The translations under genes were made by a program, and so were the position numbers. Below are positions 39,401 through 45,690 of a stretch of 64,000 nucleotides of DNA, in pieces. How positions within the stretch are numbered: position 1 is the first letter of the stretch; each line of letters begins with the position of its first letter. The DNA is taken from NCBI GenBank assembly GCA_029204225.1, contig CM055096.1, positions 67,554,370 to 67,618,369 of the forward strand, given 5' to 3'. The notes below the pieces were generated by a model. That model ran no database searches. It saw nothing but the letters and a program-made list of their open reading frames with translations, and was not told the DNA's origin. This DNA comes from Diphasiastrum complanatum. Lineage: Eukaryota > Streptophyta > Lycopodiopsida > Lycopodiales > Lycopodiaceae.

Positions 39401-42209
39401 AAGCACAAACCAATGTCAAGGTATCTCAACAACCATGGAACCAATGCTGGAAATAATAGTTGCAACCGAAGCCATTGGAAGAAGCAAAGTAATCAAAGCA
39501 TTGGAACTAGGAATAGCAACTGAAAAATGCTCAAGCTTAGTGGATATAGTAGGATAGAAATGAGCAAAGTACTCAACACTTAAGAAAAGCACCAAGCCAT
39601 CCAACGTGAGCACCAAGCCATTGGAACATCAACAACAACCTATATATGTGAATCTAGCTCATGATCAACCTGCATATGGGACTCTCTCACACTATATGAT
39701 ATTGAATCTATCTCATGTGTATCTCTTGCAATGTGTGATACTATCACTATCACAAGAGGTAGTATCTATGATAGACAAAGGATCATGCGGAGGATTAGGA
39801 ATGGAAGGAGCAAGAACATGTGTAGGAAGTGCAAGAAGACGAAGGGAAATGAATTCAAGGAGACCTTGCAAAGTGGATATATGAGATTGAATAACATGCA
39901 ATAGAATGGTTTTATGATTGGTCACGTAAAATAATCATGAAGTTGGATTGGATCATCGCCTGAGTTTGAGGCAGTCGAATGAGACGTATGCAGGATGCAT
40001 AGCAATGTTTAGATACCCGGTTTTGAACCGGTGGTACGAATCGCCCAATTAGATTCAAGAATCAAAACAACAAATATAAGCAGCATAATTCAAATGCTTA
40101 AATATAGACAATAATCATGACTCAAATTTCATAATATCATATAATGAAGTCAAGGAAAGGTGATCACAAGACACAACTGAGTCGTGATAAGTGACAATCA
40201 TAGTACATACTACATACAATCGTCAATGTGTGAATATTAAATATTCACTATGTAGCGACTCATGAGCAGTGAGCACTCTAGCATCTAGTCTACCGTCTAC
40301 CACTCCTAGAGGCTAGTAAACTGTATAGTGCAAAGTCTAAGATGATAGATCTATGCTTGTGTCCTAGTCCTCCTCGAAAGTTGCCGTGTAGCACCACTAG
40401 GCTCCTCATCAGCATCGCTAGAGTTCTCATCATGATCATTACCTGAGGAACCATCATCCTCGAACTCTTCCTCATCAAATGTCTCTTCATCTGAGGACCT
40501 AATAAGCTCTTCTTCCTCAATGGGAGCTGGGCTAGTGTGTCTTCCACCCCTCCTACGTGCACGTGATGCTGCAGCCCATGTGGCAATGATTACAATCTAC
40601 AAGTCATAGCTTTAAAATTCAAACTTCCAACTTGGCACTTTCCACTTACAAATCAGTACATTGTAGTATGTACAATACTTATAAGCTATAGTGTCTAGTC
40701 TGCTTGATGATAGAATCTTCAGCGCCCTACTTATTGAAAGTACAGAACAACAATAGAAAATCAAAATCTTCAGTGGTCTCTCTTCTAGAAGGAAATACCT
40801 TATCTTTGATAAAAGTAAGTCGTGCATTTGAAATGAATCAATCGTCAAGTTTTGATGCCAATTGATGCCCTAGAAATTGCTTTGAGACAAAGCTATGAAT
40901 GCGCATGCAAATTATAATGCATAAAAGAATAATTGAACAACAAGCAGTCCGATTTGAACGAGTCTCTCATCAAGATTATCAAGAGTATCTTACAAAAGGT
41001 TGCCTTGCATGTCCTCCTCAAGGAATTTTACCTCTTTGAGTTCTCATTTGAGAAAATTTAGAAAATGTGCTATCATGCAAAGCTACCAAATGGTGACCCA
41101 TTCAAGGGTATTTCAAGTCTCCAACTTTGATACCAAGCTATGAACTCGTGCACAAAATGTCATGCATAAGCGGATATGTAGGAGTTTCTCACCAAGATAT
41201 AAAGAGTAGCTTACAAAAAGGCTGCCTTGCATGTCCTCCTACCAAGGAATTTTACCCTTTTGAGTTCTCCTTTGAGAAATGTATTATCCTGCAAAGCTAT
41301 CACTTGGGGACCCATTCAAGGGTATTCTTAGTCCCCAATCCATTTGAAAACCCTAGTTTCTGGTCTCAACATAGATTGATTCTTTGGTCATGGGTATAAT
41401 AGCACATGTAGCAGGTAAGAAGCATATATGAGCCTTAGGTAATCTTTTAATAGGCTATATCTATTGTTATTAGGCCTGTTTCTTTTCTGAACAAAAGCTA
41501 TGGCTTTTCCCCTTGCTTTTCTATTCCAACAAAATAATTGTTTCACTATGTTTGGGTGGAAATTTGAACGTAATACAGATTGTTTCTAGAGATCCCGTTT
41601 TCTTGTGCCTGTTTGAATTTTGTTGTACAAGTTCCTTTTCAACTATTATTCATGAGTCAACGATGGATATACCTAAGAGTCAAGACTCCGTATCTTGAAA
41701 TTTTGGCTGCCAATTTATGTTTGTTGGCTTCAAGGCTACATTCACTCAATATAAACTGTCTTGGCAAAATTTACTCTCGTTTTTTCAAATCTGAATCTTG
41801 TTCATGATATCGATTAAATCAATAGAGGTCAATATATATAGATTCTAATGATTTGACGCTGCTAGGAAGTTCATTTTATATCGGGTTTAGAAAAGCATGC
41901 AAATCAGAATAAAGCAGGCAGTTGAAATGCATTGCCATCACTCGTATTGCTACACCAATGACCTAGTATTATTTGTTACAATTATTAGCACAACCTAACA
42001 ATGGAAACAATATATTAGATATGGAAAGCATCACAAGTTGGAATGTGCAAATGCAAGTCAATGTTAGCACTTCTGTGACTACATTTTTTGTGAATGTTTG
42101 CTTTTTGTGAAGTGTGACAGCTAGAGCTGAGTTTCCAGCAGCAAGAGGAGCTCTTGATGGTTTTGGTGCTGGTGCAATAACTCTGGCACGATTGTGCAGA
42201 TATATGTAG
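9365..42209 (+). CDS. HAD-like hydrolase gene, last seven exons (5' end missing)
   Basis: Seven exons (69, 62, 81, 152, 85, 144 and 97 bp) join with matching codon phases into 229 residues plus TAG. The product resembles the plant haloacid-dehalogenase-like hydrolases that contain IGWP-S-LPTSEK, S-LPLRPG, EAGVPLIFLTASS, MYGQL-LG-GVS, AEKQRIAEEVAS-L-LSVEIDT, RIGMPC-V-RSS and TARAEFP-A. The motif II threonine region (FLTAS) and a motif IV-like segment (LLAGGDTGVQAA) are present; the N-terminal catalytic DxD must lie in missing upstream exons. Substrate and location are unknown; many plant relatives are predicted to be plastid-targeted, which cannot be checked without the 5' end. Introns are 487, 5480, 2475, 180, 17051 and 6482 bp and packed with transposons. 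No stop or frameshift occurs in any exon, so the gene may be functional. Confidence 0.85.
9921..9982 (+). CDS. HAD gene exon B
   Basis: It encodes QSALENLVKSESLPLRPGIE plus two bases of a Ser codon. Donor is AG|gtaagt. The acceptor (ctacgaag) has a poor pyrimidine tract, so this start is less certain than the others. Confidence 0.75.
9983..11750. other. Intron DNA without recognisable features
   Basis: This is the left part of the 5480-bp intron between exons B and C. No coding frame, LTR pair or structured repeat was recognised. Confidence 0.5.
11751..12294 (+). repeat. Probable 5' LTR of a decayed gypsy element
   Basis: The right edge is set by ...GTGCAACA followed by a PBS. The left edge is a guess. 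The segment holds a 79-bp-spaced partial duplication (TCATATGCTCATTGGGACAC at 11861 and 11940). No second LTR copy was found, so the element is truncated or its 3' LTR has diverged. Confidence 0.5.
12297..12309 (+). promoter_or_regulatory. Primer-binding site of decayed gypsy
   Basis: TGGTATCAAAGCA differs by one base from the standard tRNA-Met PBS and follows a CA-ending LTR-like sequence. Confidence 0.65.
12310..13365 (+). pseudogene. Decayed gag region of gypsy element
   Basis: No continuous frame remains. Gag-like pieces on the + strand include YFPQEVPMCMQLFHYVEGLQ near 12780-12835. Between 12880 and 13060 a phrase like TATTAGGTGTTCAT recurs with spacer variation. On the minus strand 13190-13060 a LINE-like scrap (SMARSILRSERSALYGSEIW) can be read. 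Both assignments are weak. Confidence 0.35.
13366..13880 (-). pseudogene. Ty1/copia reverse transcriptase scrap
   Basis: On the minus strand near 13540-13375 the frame reads NVYIKHDGPNYIIIALYLDD and then CLILSDSN. This is the copia RT catalytic region (YLDD in place of YVDD). Flanking DNA to 13880 is rearranged. It interrupts the + strand gypsy remnants at 12310-13365 and 13960-14170. Confidence 0.65.
13960..14170 (+). pseudogene. gypsy protease/linker remnant
   Basis: The frame includes LGVSTHRFEYQYIVEMADGK, then GIPLAVQSYIEELNFEVARL. It matches the segment that follows the protease active site in chromovirus pol; compare [12 protein letters not shown] and [14 protein letters not shown] in the intact element at 2987-7768. 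The active-site region upstream and RT downstream are gone. Confidence 0.6.
14330..15462. other. Intron DNA, no gene seen
   Basis: This is the right part of the intron before exon C. No coding or repeat signal was recognised. It ends in the acceptor ctattttgcag. Confidence 0.5.
15463..15543 (+). CDS. HAD gene exon C
   Basis: It encodes FVDEAIEAGVPLIFLTASSR and then LGEHIA. This is the HAD strand and loop with the motif II threonine. Phase 2 in and phase 2 out. Acceptor ttttgcag; donor CAG|gtttgt. Confidence 0.85.
15544..17569. other. Intron DNA, no gene seen
   Basis: The intron between exons C and D. No transposon protein was recognised. Near 16926 and 17057 the words GGGCGGCC recur, with no clear meaning. 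Confidence 0.5.
17570..17628. repeat. (GA)n microsatellite
   Basis: About 29 nearly perfect GA units in the intron between HAD exons C and D. Confidence 0.95.
17908..17981. repeat. (GA)n microsatellite
   Basis: About 37 perfect GA units, ending 37 bp before HAD exon D. Its closeness to the acceptor means length changes might affect splicing (inference). Confidence 0.95.
18019..18170 (+). CDS. HAD gene exon D
   Basis: It encodes LLVQKLGPTRIEFVKVLGKK, then EVESSMYGQLMLGAGVSG and a Glu-rich tail to TQA. Phase 2 in and phase 1 out. Acceptor ggaatctag; donor CTG|gtcagt. Confidence 0.87.
18351..18435 (+). CDS. HAD gene exon E
   Basis: It encodes IAEKQRIAEEVASILRLSVE and then IDTSFAE, the most conserved helix of this HAD subgroup. 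The donor is taken as GAAGT|gtactt because only this choice keeps phase with exon F. Confidence 0.85.
18436..19985. other. Start of the 17-kb intron, no gene seen
   Basis: AT-rich DNA between exon E and the + strand LINE. The right end may be the unrecognised 5' part of that LINE. No other features were supported. Confidence 0.45.
19986..20190 (+). pseudogene. LINE reverse transcriptase fragment, left of gypsy insertion
   Basis: The + strand reads DDVVLMS, then REGLKRQLDVLGSF and GLMVNIVKTKVMVFN. This is the catalytic box and following thumb segment of a plant LINE RT, with one stop. The same LINE resumes at 22867, so the minus-strand gypsy at 20191-22866 lies inside it. It looks like the same LINE family as 8143-8800. 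Confidence 0.75.
20191..20574 (-). repeat. 3' LTR-like repeat of deleted gypsy
   Basis: It shares CCATAAAAACCTC at one end and GGCTTTAATACCATGAGG at the other with 22495-22866. Identity is high with scattered substitutions and small gaps. A diverged relative lies in inverse orientation near 47110-47225. Confidence 0.75.
20575..21060 (-). pseudogene. gypsy integrase C-terminus and chromodomain remnant
   Basis: The minus strand reads LFTRYRGPYKMPKTIGSLAY, then QLDLPEGTQVRPVFHVS. This is the GPY/F motif and following strand of chromovirus integrase. Further on come ILDTRTKRL and EHLVR-KG, typical of the chromodomain-like end. Several stops and frameshifts are present. Confidence 0.75.
21061..22481. 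other. Interior of deleted gypsy, unassigned
   Basis: 1.4 kb between the integrase tail and the PBS. No further pol domain is supported. A minus-strand frame near 21150 contains FLDDILV, which resembles the RT catalytic box but lacks the expected flanks. Confidence 0.4.
22482..22494 (-). promoter_or_regulatory. Primer-binding site of deleted gypsy
   Basis: On the minus strand TGGTATCAAAGCC follows directly after the 5' LTR-like repeat. It is one base from the standard initiator tRNA-Met PBS. Confidence 0.75.
22495..22866 (-). repeat. 5' LTR-like repeat of deleted gypsy
   Basis: 372-bp partner of 20191-20574, next to the PBS. Confidence 0.75.
22867..24162 (+). pseudogene. LINE ORF2 C-terminal part
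   Basis: Continuation of the LINE at 19986. It reads SYTYLGVIFSTLVFSMK, KLSKGHASL, LFDTMVTSTT, then from about 23600 VSSHQLHIEIGHFHSVPREN and RVCEICMLGEIEDEDYFIFK with CPIYYEIRG. The last part is the Cys-rich C-terminal domain (zf-RVT-like) of plant LINEs. The acidic tail DEYDRVYTGHKHRSIEDIED follows after one frameshift. Many stops are present; it is a dead copy. Confidence 0.8.
24163..24790. other. Spacer with CT microsatellite and GC-rich stretch
   Basis: No gene. AATAAAGCTTTCATTCTC at about 24416 resembles the polyadenylation region of an LTR. After the CT run, a GC-rich segment (24490-24700) contains GGCGCCATGG; its origin is unknown. Confidence 0.4.
24443..24487. repeat. (CT)n microsatellite
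   Basis: About 22 CT units in the 17-kb intron. Confidence 0.95.
24840..25043 (-). other. Unidentified coiled-coil reading frame (low confidence)
   Basis: The minus strand gives 67 codons ending in a heptad-like stretch (QVDQIKADFQILRQEISQLK and HEKNMLQSKVASLE). This is the composition of a gag or transposase coiled coil, but no family is recognised and the segment overlaps the left edge of gypsy integrase remnants on the other strand. Confidence 0.3.
25044..25626 (+). pseudogene. gypsy integrase fragment, left of hAT insertion
   Basis: The + strand reads FYWPKMEDHAE, SLLHPLEISNKKW, TGHDAIWVVV-LTKMV, LFRLYGLP and FAHNSAKCFATRFSPYI. This is the gypsy integrase core from just after the zinc domain to the segment before LMYGF. 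Stops and frameshifts are many. It resumes in frame at 33388 after the hAT element. Confidence 0.8.
25619..25626. repeat. 8-bp target-site duplication of hAT, left
   Basis: TACTAATA here and TACTAATG at 33388-33395 (7 of 8). The gypsy integrase coding sense (SPYI then LMYGF) resumes across the two copies, which supports an 8-bp hAT-type duplication. Confidence 0.75.
25627..25733. repeat. hAT left end with palindromic subterminal repeats
   Basis: GGTACCG/CGGTACC words occur in both orientations about every 15-20 bp (GGCGGTACCGC, TGGTACCGCCGGTACC, CACCGGTACCAGG), followed by a TATATA run. Subterminal repeats like these usually bind hAT transposase. Confidence 0.65.
25858..25942. repeat. ~80-bp minisatellite unit, left of tandem array
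   Basis: From GGTACAACGACACATGGG to AATGGGGGCG. A near-identical unit lies at 27539-27619, directly right of the array, and is followed by GGTACAAC again. The array therefore seems to sit between two units of a short tandem repeat. Confidence 0.75.
26049..26090 (-). other. 5S rRNA-like core, copy 1
   Basis: Read on the minus strand, GTTAAGC is followed after 20 bases by CTGGGATGGGTGACC. Plant 5S rRNA has GTTAAGC and CTAGGATGGGTGACC in the same 42-base span (box A start and box C of the internal pol III promoter). A GGGAAGCCTTC segment downstream recalls 5S GGGAAGTCCTC. The middle has diverged, so it is a derivative and not a 5S gene. Confidence 0.65.
26468..26509 (-). other. 5S rRNA-like core, copy 2
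   Basis: Same 42-base layout as copy 1: GTTAAGC then GGGATGGGTGACC on the minus strand. Confidence 0.65.
26886..26927 (-). other. 5S rRNA-like core, copy 3
   Basis: Same 42-base layout as copies 1 and 2. One G is missing just downstream of GGTGACC. Confidence 0.65.
27310..27351 (-). other. 5S rRNA-like core, copy 4
   Basis: Same layout, with one change in the box C-like word (GATGCGTGAC on the minus strand). Confidence 0.6.
27539..27619. repeat. ~80-bp minisatellite unit, right of tandem array
   Basis: Copy of 25862-25942 with three or so substitutions. It runs straight on into GGTACAACATCACATGG, the start of another unit. Confidence 0.75.
27620..28919. other. hAT interior with a coding-like stretch on the + strand
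   Basis: Between about 27800 and 28180 the + strand reads RIPPKLEGEARRNLEEDVRR, HIERHRKLEADFAEMQR and, in the next frame, IGINFTARQLAIVRERVRIR. It is a charged helical protein broken by stops and one frameshift. No family is recognised. CCAGCCGTATGTGG occurs at about 28148 and 28223. The rest is AT-rich without features. Confidence 0.35.
28920..29366. mobile_element. Palindrome-rich MITE-like insert
   Basis: Both ends (28920-29020 and 29281-29366) are built from repeated ACGGTTCTAAGAACCG and ACCACGG/CCGTGGT words in alternating orientation, around an AT-rich core with a GCAAAAAAAAGGCC-like word. The ends read inward ATAGTTCACCACGG and ATAGAACCCACGG. The design matches the ends of the surrounding hAT (ATAG start, palindromic subterminal words). 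I could not find a clear 8-bp duplication, so the edges are provisional. Confidence 0.55.
29613..33024 (-). pseudogene. hAT transposase, broken (BED finger, DUF659-like core, dimerisation domain)
   Basis: The minus strand starts at an ATG (33024-33022). A BED-type finger follows (W-D---, C-X2-C, THLKGH) with a TGA inside C-X2-C at 32925-32923. A Pro-rich linker (32840-32250) follows. The core (32243-31263) has TFDGWTDVRRRPILNILVSS and VVTDNATNCVQMG. After frameshifts come DSKGSTLGRVYELMDRIGQF, RRWNYFHRSIHSVAHMLHPL and GPHIGLDPIRLMEELAAFHF, with PITWWTMFGS. A GT-AG intron (30696-30607) joins VLSQ to DCVASVCERNWSTWALIHTR, the hAT dimerisation motif. Acidic and Gly-rich tails run to about 29613. 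At least one nonsense codon and several frameshifts make it non-functional. A transposase of this type would cut at the element ends and pair as a dimer. Confidence 0.82.
30607..30696 (-). other. Intron in hAT transposase
   Basis: 90 bp on the minus strand, from CAG|GTATGC to TACCACAG|GATTGC. Its removal fuses VLSQ with DCVASVCERNW in frame, as in other hAT proteins. Confidence 0.75.
33312..33387. repeat. hAT right end with palindromic subterminal repeats
   Basis: GTGGTACCACGGTACC, GTGCCACGGTATCGGG and CGATACCCAGTACCGCGG words mirror those at the left end. The terminus reads inward CCATAGATGCC. Confidence 0.65.
33388..33770 (+). pseudogene. gypsy integrase fragment, right of hAT insertion
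   Basis: It begins with the TSD copy TACTAATG (33388-33395) and continues the integrase from 25626: LMYGF, then GLKEQAAIDFLQNMEDKVQV, AKESIETVQDR, and later YKVIKKVNWVAYQLDLPVGV (GPY/F region). The intact gypsy at 7139-7290 shows the same order (LMYGFQPR, ARNFLEDLNQM, QSQDRA). Stops and frameshifts are present. Confidence 0.78.
33771..35486 (+). pseudogene. Decayed gypsy RT-RNase H remnants and intron end
   Basis: Pieces on the + strand: GHTNGPPTFQNVMSNGVCEF then VYFDDMLS (RT catalytic box, 33850-33940), FLVCESTATLDPSKVHYINV, LVLVILDVDLKFVVDTDAVL (RNase H start, 34290-34350) and LATIHDPKWQHYL. The order RT then RNase H fits gypsy pol, but it lies downstream of an integrase, so it is a separate element. 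From about 34700 to the acceptor at 35486 nothing is recognised. Confidence 0.6.
35487..35630 (+). CDS. HAD gene exon F
   Basis: It encodes SKEAIMLLRAGAEASKAAFH, RCILLAGGDTGVQAASRIGM and PCIVVRS. This contains the HAD motif IV region. Phase 2 in and phase 2 out; acceptor atgaacag; donor CAG|gtaaat. It follows the 17-kb intron. Confidence 0.88.
35631..37750. other. Intron DNA, no gene seen
   Basis: AT-rich. A short + strand frame at 35877-36113 (MPKGNFITNKRETSAARMKM at its start) is charged but unassigned. No transposon protein was recognised. Confidence 0.45.
37751..37820 (+). repeat. 70-bp inverted repeat, left arm
   Basis: It includes AACAAGGCTAGAAATGTAAT and TGATAACCTTGTGAGGA. The reverse complement lies at 39076-39145 with under ten mismatches. 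Possible terminal repeat of a ~1.4-kb DNA element; no flanking duplication was identified. Confidence 0.7.
37821..39075. other. DNA between inverted repeat arms, no gene seen
   Basis: 1.25 kb without a recognised coding frame. It could be the interior of a non-autonomous transposon. Confidence 0.4.
39076..39145 (-). repeat. 70-bp inverted repeat, right arm
   Basis: Reverse complement of 37751-37820: ATTACATTTCTAGCCTTGTT and the flanks match base for base over most of the arm. Confidence 0.7.
39146..40340. other. Intron DNA, no gene seen
   Basis: Low-complexity, A-rich sequence with recurring words such as CAAGCCATTGGAA (39470-39630). Nothing coding was recognised. Confidence 0.4.
40341..40590 (-). 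pseudogene. Acidic C-terminal tail, transposase-like (low confidence)
   Basis: The minus strand reads ASRARRRGGRHTSPAPIEEE, ELIRSSDEETFDEEEFEDDG and a Ser/Asp-rich run to SRRTRTQA and stop. Acidic tails of this kind end some hAT and other plant transposases. No catalytic part is nearby, so the family is unproven. Confidence 0.35.
40893..41345 (+). repeat. Diverged tandem duplication, ~244-bp unit
   Basis: Units start near 40893 and 41137. Shared words include TTGCCTTGCATGTCCTCCT, AAGGAATTTTACC and ACCCATTCAAGGGTATT. Copies differ by many substitutions, so the duplication is old. Confidence 0.65.
41346..42112. other. Intron end, no gene seen
   Basis: AT-rich DNA before HAD exon G. A second AG six bases after the chosen acceptor (tgacag at 42118) would give AGC TAG and end the protein at once, so the acceptor at 42112 is preferred. 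Confidence 0.45.
42113..42209 (+). CDS. HAD gene exon G (terminal, with stop)
   Basis: It encodes VTARAEFPAARGALDGFGAG and AITLARLCRYM followed by TAG. Joined to exon F it gives PCIVVRSSVTARAEFP, matching the plant HAD C-terminus. Acceptor is ttttgtgaag at 42112. Confidence 0.87.
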
Positions 42210-43020
42210 ATGGTTCAACCTAAAAGCCTCAGATTCCTACCAAGGTTTTATTTTTCATTGGACTCAATGATCAAGATCTTGATACGTATTAAGAGCTATT
42301 GTTTGATACATTGATTAAATTACCTCTGAAGGATTTGTCACTTATGAGAGTACCCCATTCAATAATCCCACAGATATAAAGTTGCTCTATTTATAAAGAT
42401 ATGATGATGAAGTCTTTTCCAATTATAGCTAGTCCATGAGATGACATTCCTCATAACTCTATTTGTTAACAGTATTCTATGTGTATTAACATGGTTTGAT
42501 TAGTGTGGGTTGGTGCAACTCTTAAACTTGCGAGTGTCTCGAATTCTGATCAAGATTATTTATGTGTAAAAGCTTTATAAGAATTGTCCTTGTACACGCA
42601 TATTTTATGGGTCAAAAAGGCCTCGTTTTTTATTGCAAGTTATAGCTAGTTGTCAAGCACTTTGACCATATTCAAAACTCTCTCATGAATAGCAGCCACA
42701 CACTAATTGTCATGTTTATCGATTCAGGTAACAATCTGCTTTATGGAAGCAATTTAAGTTGTTATTGTTGACATTTTTTATCAATGGAGTTGTAGGAAAG
42801 AAGCTTCGTGTCCTCTTTCCTATAATCTAAAACCTACAAATGACTTGCTAGACAGAATTTGGAGATTATTTCACTAGACCATTATTTGCAAGAAAAGCTG
42901 CTTTAAAAGATTTTCATAGCCTAATCTTTTGTAGGTGCACATCAAAGTAGCGGGGTGTTAAAAAGCTATAAAAATGTGAAACCATCAAGTGACCGATTCT
43001 CACTTGCAATGATTTATATT
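42210..43020. other. HAD 3' flank, no further gene
   Basis: This should contain the 3' UTR of the HAD gene. No AATAAA that stands out near the stop was found. AT-rich. Confidence 0.4.
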
Positions 43021-43129
43021 ATTTAAACTAGGTGAGGTGACAAACATAATAGTGGGAATATGGACAAAACTTAAGCAATACTATTTGTAAAAAATAAACG
43101 CAAATGGTCCTTGTGTGTTGTTGAAAAAG

Positions 43130-43136
43130 CATTTGG
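43130..43136. repeat. SINE target-site duplication, left
   Basis: CATTTGG, repeated at 43310-43316 after the SINE A tail. Confidence 0.8.
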
Positions 43137-43309
43137 TCCATCGCAGTGGGGTGTATGGGTAGAGTTGTTAACTGCCAATAGAAAGGTGCAGGCTCGAATC
43201 CCGACCACTGTGTAGTGACATCTAAGGAGCTTAGCTCCGTAAATGGCATTGCTAAGTTGTATATATGTTGTATATAACGACCACTAACATATATGTAGAA
43301 AAAAAAAAT
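43137..43309 (+). mobile_element. tRNA-derived SINE
   Basis: About 172 bp: a tRNA-like head (GTGTATGGGTAGAGTTG as box A region; GGCTCGAATCC at 43191-43201 as box B, 10 of 11 to consensus GGTTCGANTCC), a non-tRNA body and an A10 tail. CATTTGG flanks it on both sides (43130-43136 and 43310-43316), within a longer AAAAkCATTTGG match. It lies in the integrase of the gypsy at 43021-45690, whose reading sense continues across it. Confidence 0.85.
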
Positions 43310-45690
43310 CATTTGGAAGTAGGAAATTAACCATTGGTTGTCCATTTGTTCCACATTATCAATGCGAAAGGTGGGAACTTCAAATTCTATGGGTAGTATT
43401 GGGTGCATTCCATATACAAGGTAATATGAAGCCTGCCTGGTTGTGATTTTCTCGGCAGTTCTATATGTCCATAAAACAGATGGTAATTTTTGATCCCGAT
43501 CAAAAGAATGTATTTCTGTCACTTTGTTCAGAATTTTGCACAAAATTCCATTTGCTCGCTCAGTAAGTCCATTTGCTTTAGGATTATATGGAGTGGTTTG
43601 ATGATGTGTGATGGAAAAAAAGATAACATAGCTTCAATGGTTTGATTAAGAAAGTGGGTTCTCTGTCACTTACAAGTTCTAAGGGACATCCATAACGAGT
43701 GTTGATGTTTTGAAACAAAAACTTCTCCACAATTTTGGCATCGTTTTTAACTGTAGCTTCGGCCTCTACCATCTTGGTAGCATAGTCTGTTGCAACAAGA
43801 ATATAACGACGACGGGTTTTACGAGTGGTTGGCTTGATAGGTCCTGCAAAATCTATTTCCCACTTCTCGAATGGTGCTAAGGGAATGATCAGTGTGAGTG
43901 GCCAATGTGTCGCTAAACTGGGTTTCCCCATCCTTTGACATGGCTCACATTTTTGAATGAACAGTTTGACATCTCTATAAAGTGTAGGTCACCAATACTT
44001 AGCGTAGTATTTTTAAGCATGTAATGGCTCCCTGAATCTTCCTCATGTAATGCACTTATTACAGTGGTGGTCTCGGTGCATTCCAAACAGTGGCAAAGAT
44101 TATCGTCAGCTCCTAACTTATATAGTACCTTATCTACAATTGAGTAGGGTCCTTCTTTGGCAAGAAAGACTGTCTTCAGTTGTTTATTAAAATGGTCAGG
44201 ATAAATTTGATCCTGTAAGAAATTAATAATATCTTCATAAATGGATGTTTCCGCTTGAATGTGCATTACATGCTCATGAGAGAATTCATCTGATATTGGC
44301 TCAAATTGATCTTTAGTTCTAAGGCGTGATATATAATCAGCGTTTTGGTGGTCCTTACCCTTTCTTAGCTCTACTTGATAATCAAACTCATCTAATATTA
44401 GAACCCATCTAGATATCCTTCTTGAAAGGTCGGATTTATTTACTAGATGCTTTAATGCATAATGATCTACATGAAAAACAGAAGGGTATCCTAATAGATA
44501 GTGCCTAAATTTTTTTACGAAGTAGATCATGCCTAATGCCTCCCACTCTGTAGCAGAATATTTTTTTTCGAATGCTGCTAGTTGTCTACCAGCATAATAA
44601 ATTGGATAATCAATCTTTTGATCGTCCTTCTGGCTAAGCACTACACCAATTGCAAACGATGAAGTGTCTACATATACGTGTAATTTCTTAGTCCAATCTG
44701 GAGGTCTAACTCCAGTTGCTTTTGCTAGGGACTACTTTAAATTTTCGAAAGCATCTTGGTGATTTGTGACCAATGATACTCAATAGATTTCTTTAATAAA
44801 CATGTTAAGGGCGTTACTACTATGGAATACTCTTTTATTATCCTACGATAGTATCCTACGTGGCCTAAGAACCCCCTAAGCTCGCATAAATTGGTTGGTT
44901 CATTTAATTCTAAAATCATCTTGACTTTTTCAATATCGGCTTGAATGCCATCTTTCAAAATTTTACGGCCTAACAAAATGCCTTCCCTCTTGCCAAAATG
45001 GCACTTGGCCAGATGCAATTTAAGAGGTGTCTCTTAACATCGCCTTAAAGTCTTTTCTAATGCATCTAAATGATCTCTAGTGAATGAATAGACACAGAAG
45101 TCATCCATAAAGATTTCTAAGAATTTTTTCAATTTTTTTTGAAAGATGTTGGTCATCATGCGCTGAAATGTAGCAGGTGCATTACACAGACTGAAGGGCA
45201 TACGCGTATAAGCGTACATCCCCCAATCAGTGGTGAATGTTGTTTTTTTATCTATCTTCTTCCTTAATGAAGACTTGATTATAACCGAAAAAATTGTCTA
45301 AAAAACTATATCTTTCATGCCCAACTACTTGGTCTAGGATCATGTCTGTATATGGTAATGGATGATAGTCTTTTGTTGTGGCAGCATGTAACTTCCTAAA
45401 ATCTTGACATACCCTTATTTTACCTGTCTTCTTCTTGGGAACTCTCACAATATGTGATACCCATTCACTACTTAGAAATGATATATGATACCCGCTCTTA
45501 TGCATTTAGCTAACTCATCTTTCAATAATAATGAATATTTTGGATTTAATCTGTATTGTCTTACGGCTCCCTGGATCAAGTCTATTTTATGCTCTCCCCA
45601 TTTAACCGGTTTACCAGTTAAATCCTCCATTGACCAAGCGAATACATTTTGATATTTTTGAAGAAGTAATATGTACTCTTCTCGCTCCAA

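Larger units (their letters stand above)
43021..45690 (-). pseudogene. Ty3/gypsy pol, decayed (no chromodomain seen)
   Basis: On the minus strand, in order: EREEYILLLQKYQNVFAWSM (45690), RVPKKKTGKIRVCQDFRKLH, DYHPLPYTDMILDQVVGHER (RT), NAPATFQRMMTNIF and FMDDFCVYS (RT catalytic box, about 45110), GFLGHVGYYRRIIKEYS, VYVDTSSFAIGVV (RNase H), YAGRQLAAFEKKYSATEWEA, YQVELRKGKDHQNADYISRL, FEKWEIDFAGPIKPTTRK (integrase D1), GCPLELVSDREPTFL (integrase D2) and SFDRDQKLPSVLWTYRTAEK. The RT style (RVCQDFRKLHAATTKDYHPL) resembles the Tat/Athila branch more than chromoviruses. At least five frameshifts and a SINE insertion break it. No LTRs were recognised. Confidence 0.85.

Noticed and set aside
43137-43210. 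Possible functional tRNA gene
   Set aside because: Box B is good, but the cloverleaf arms are poor and an A tail plus flanking duplication show it is the head of a SINE.
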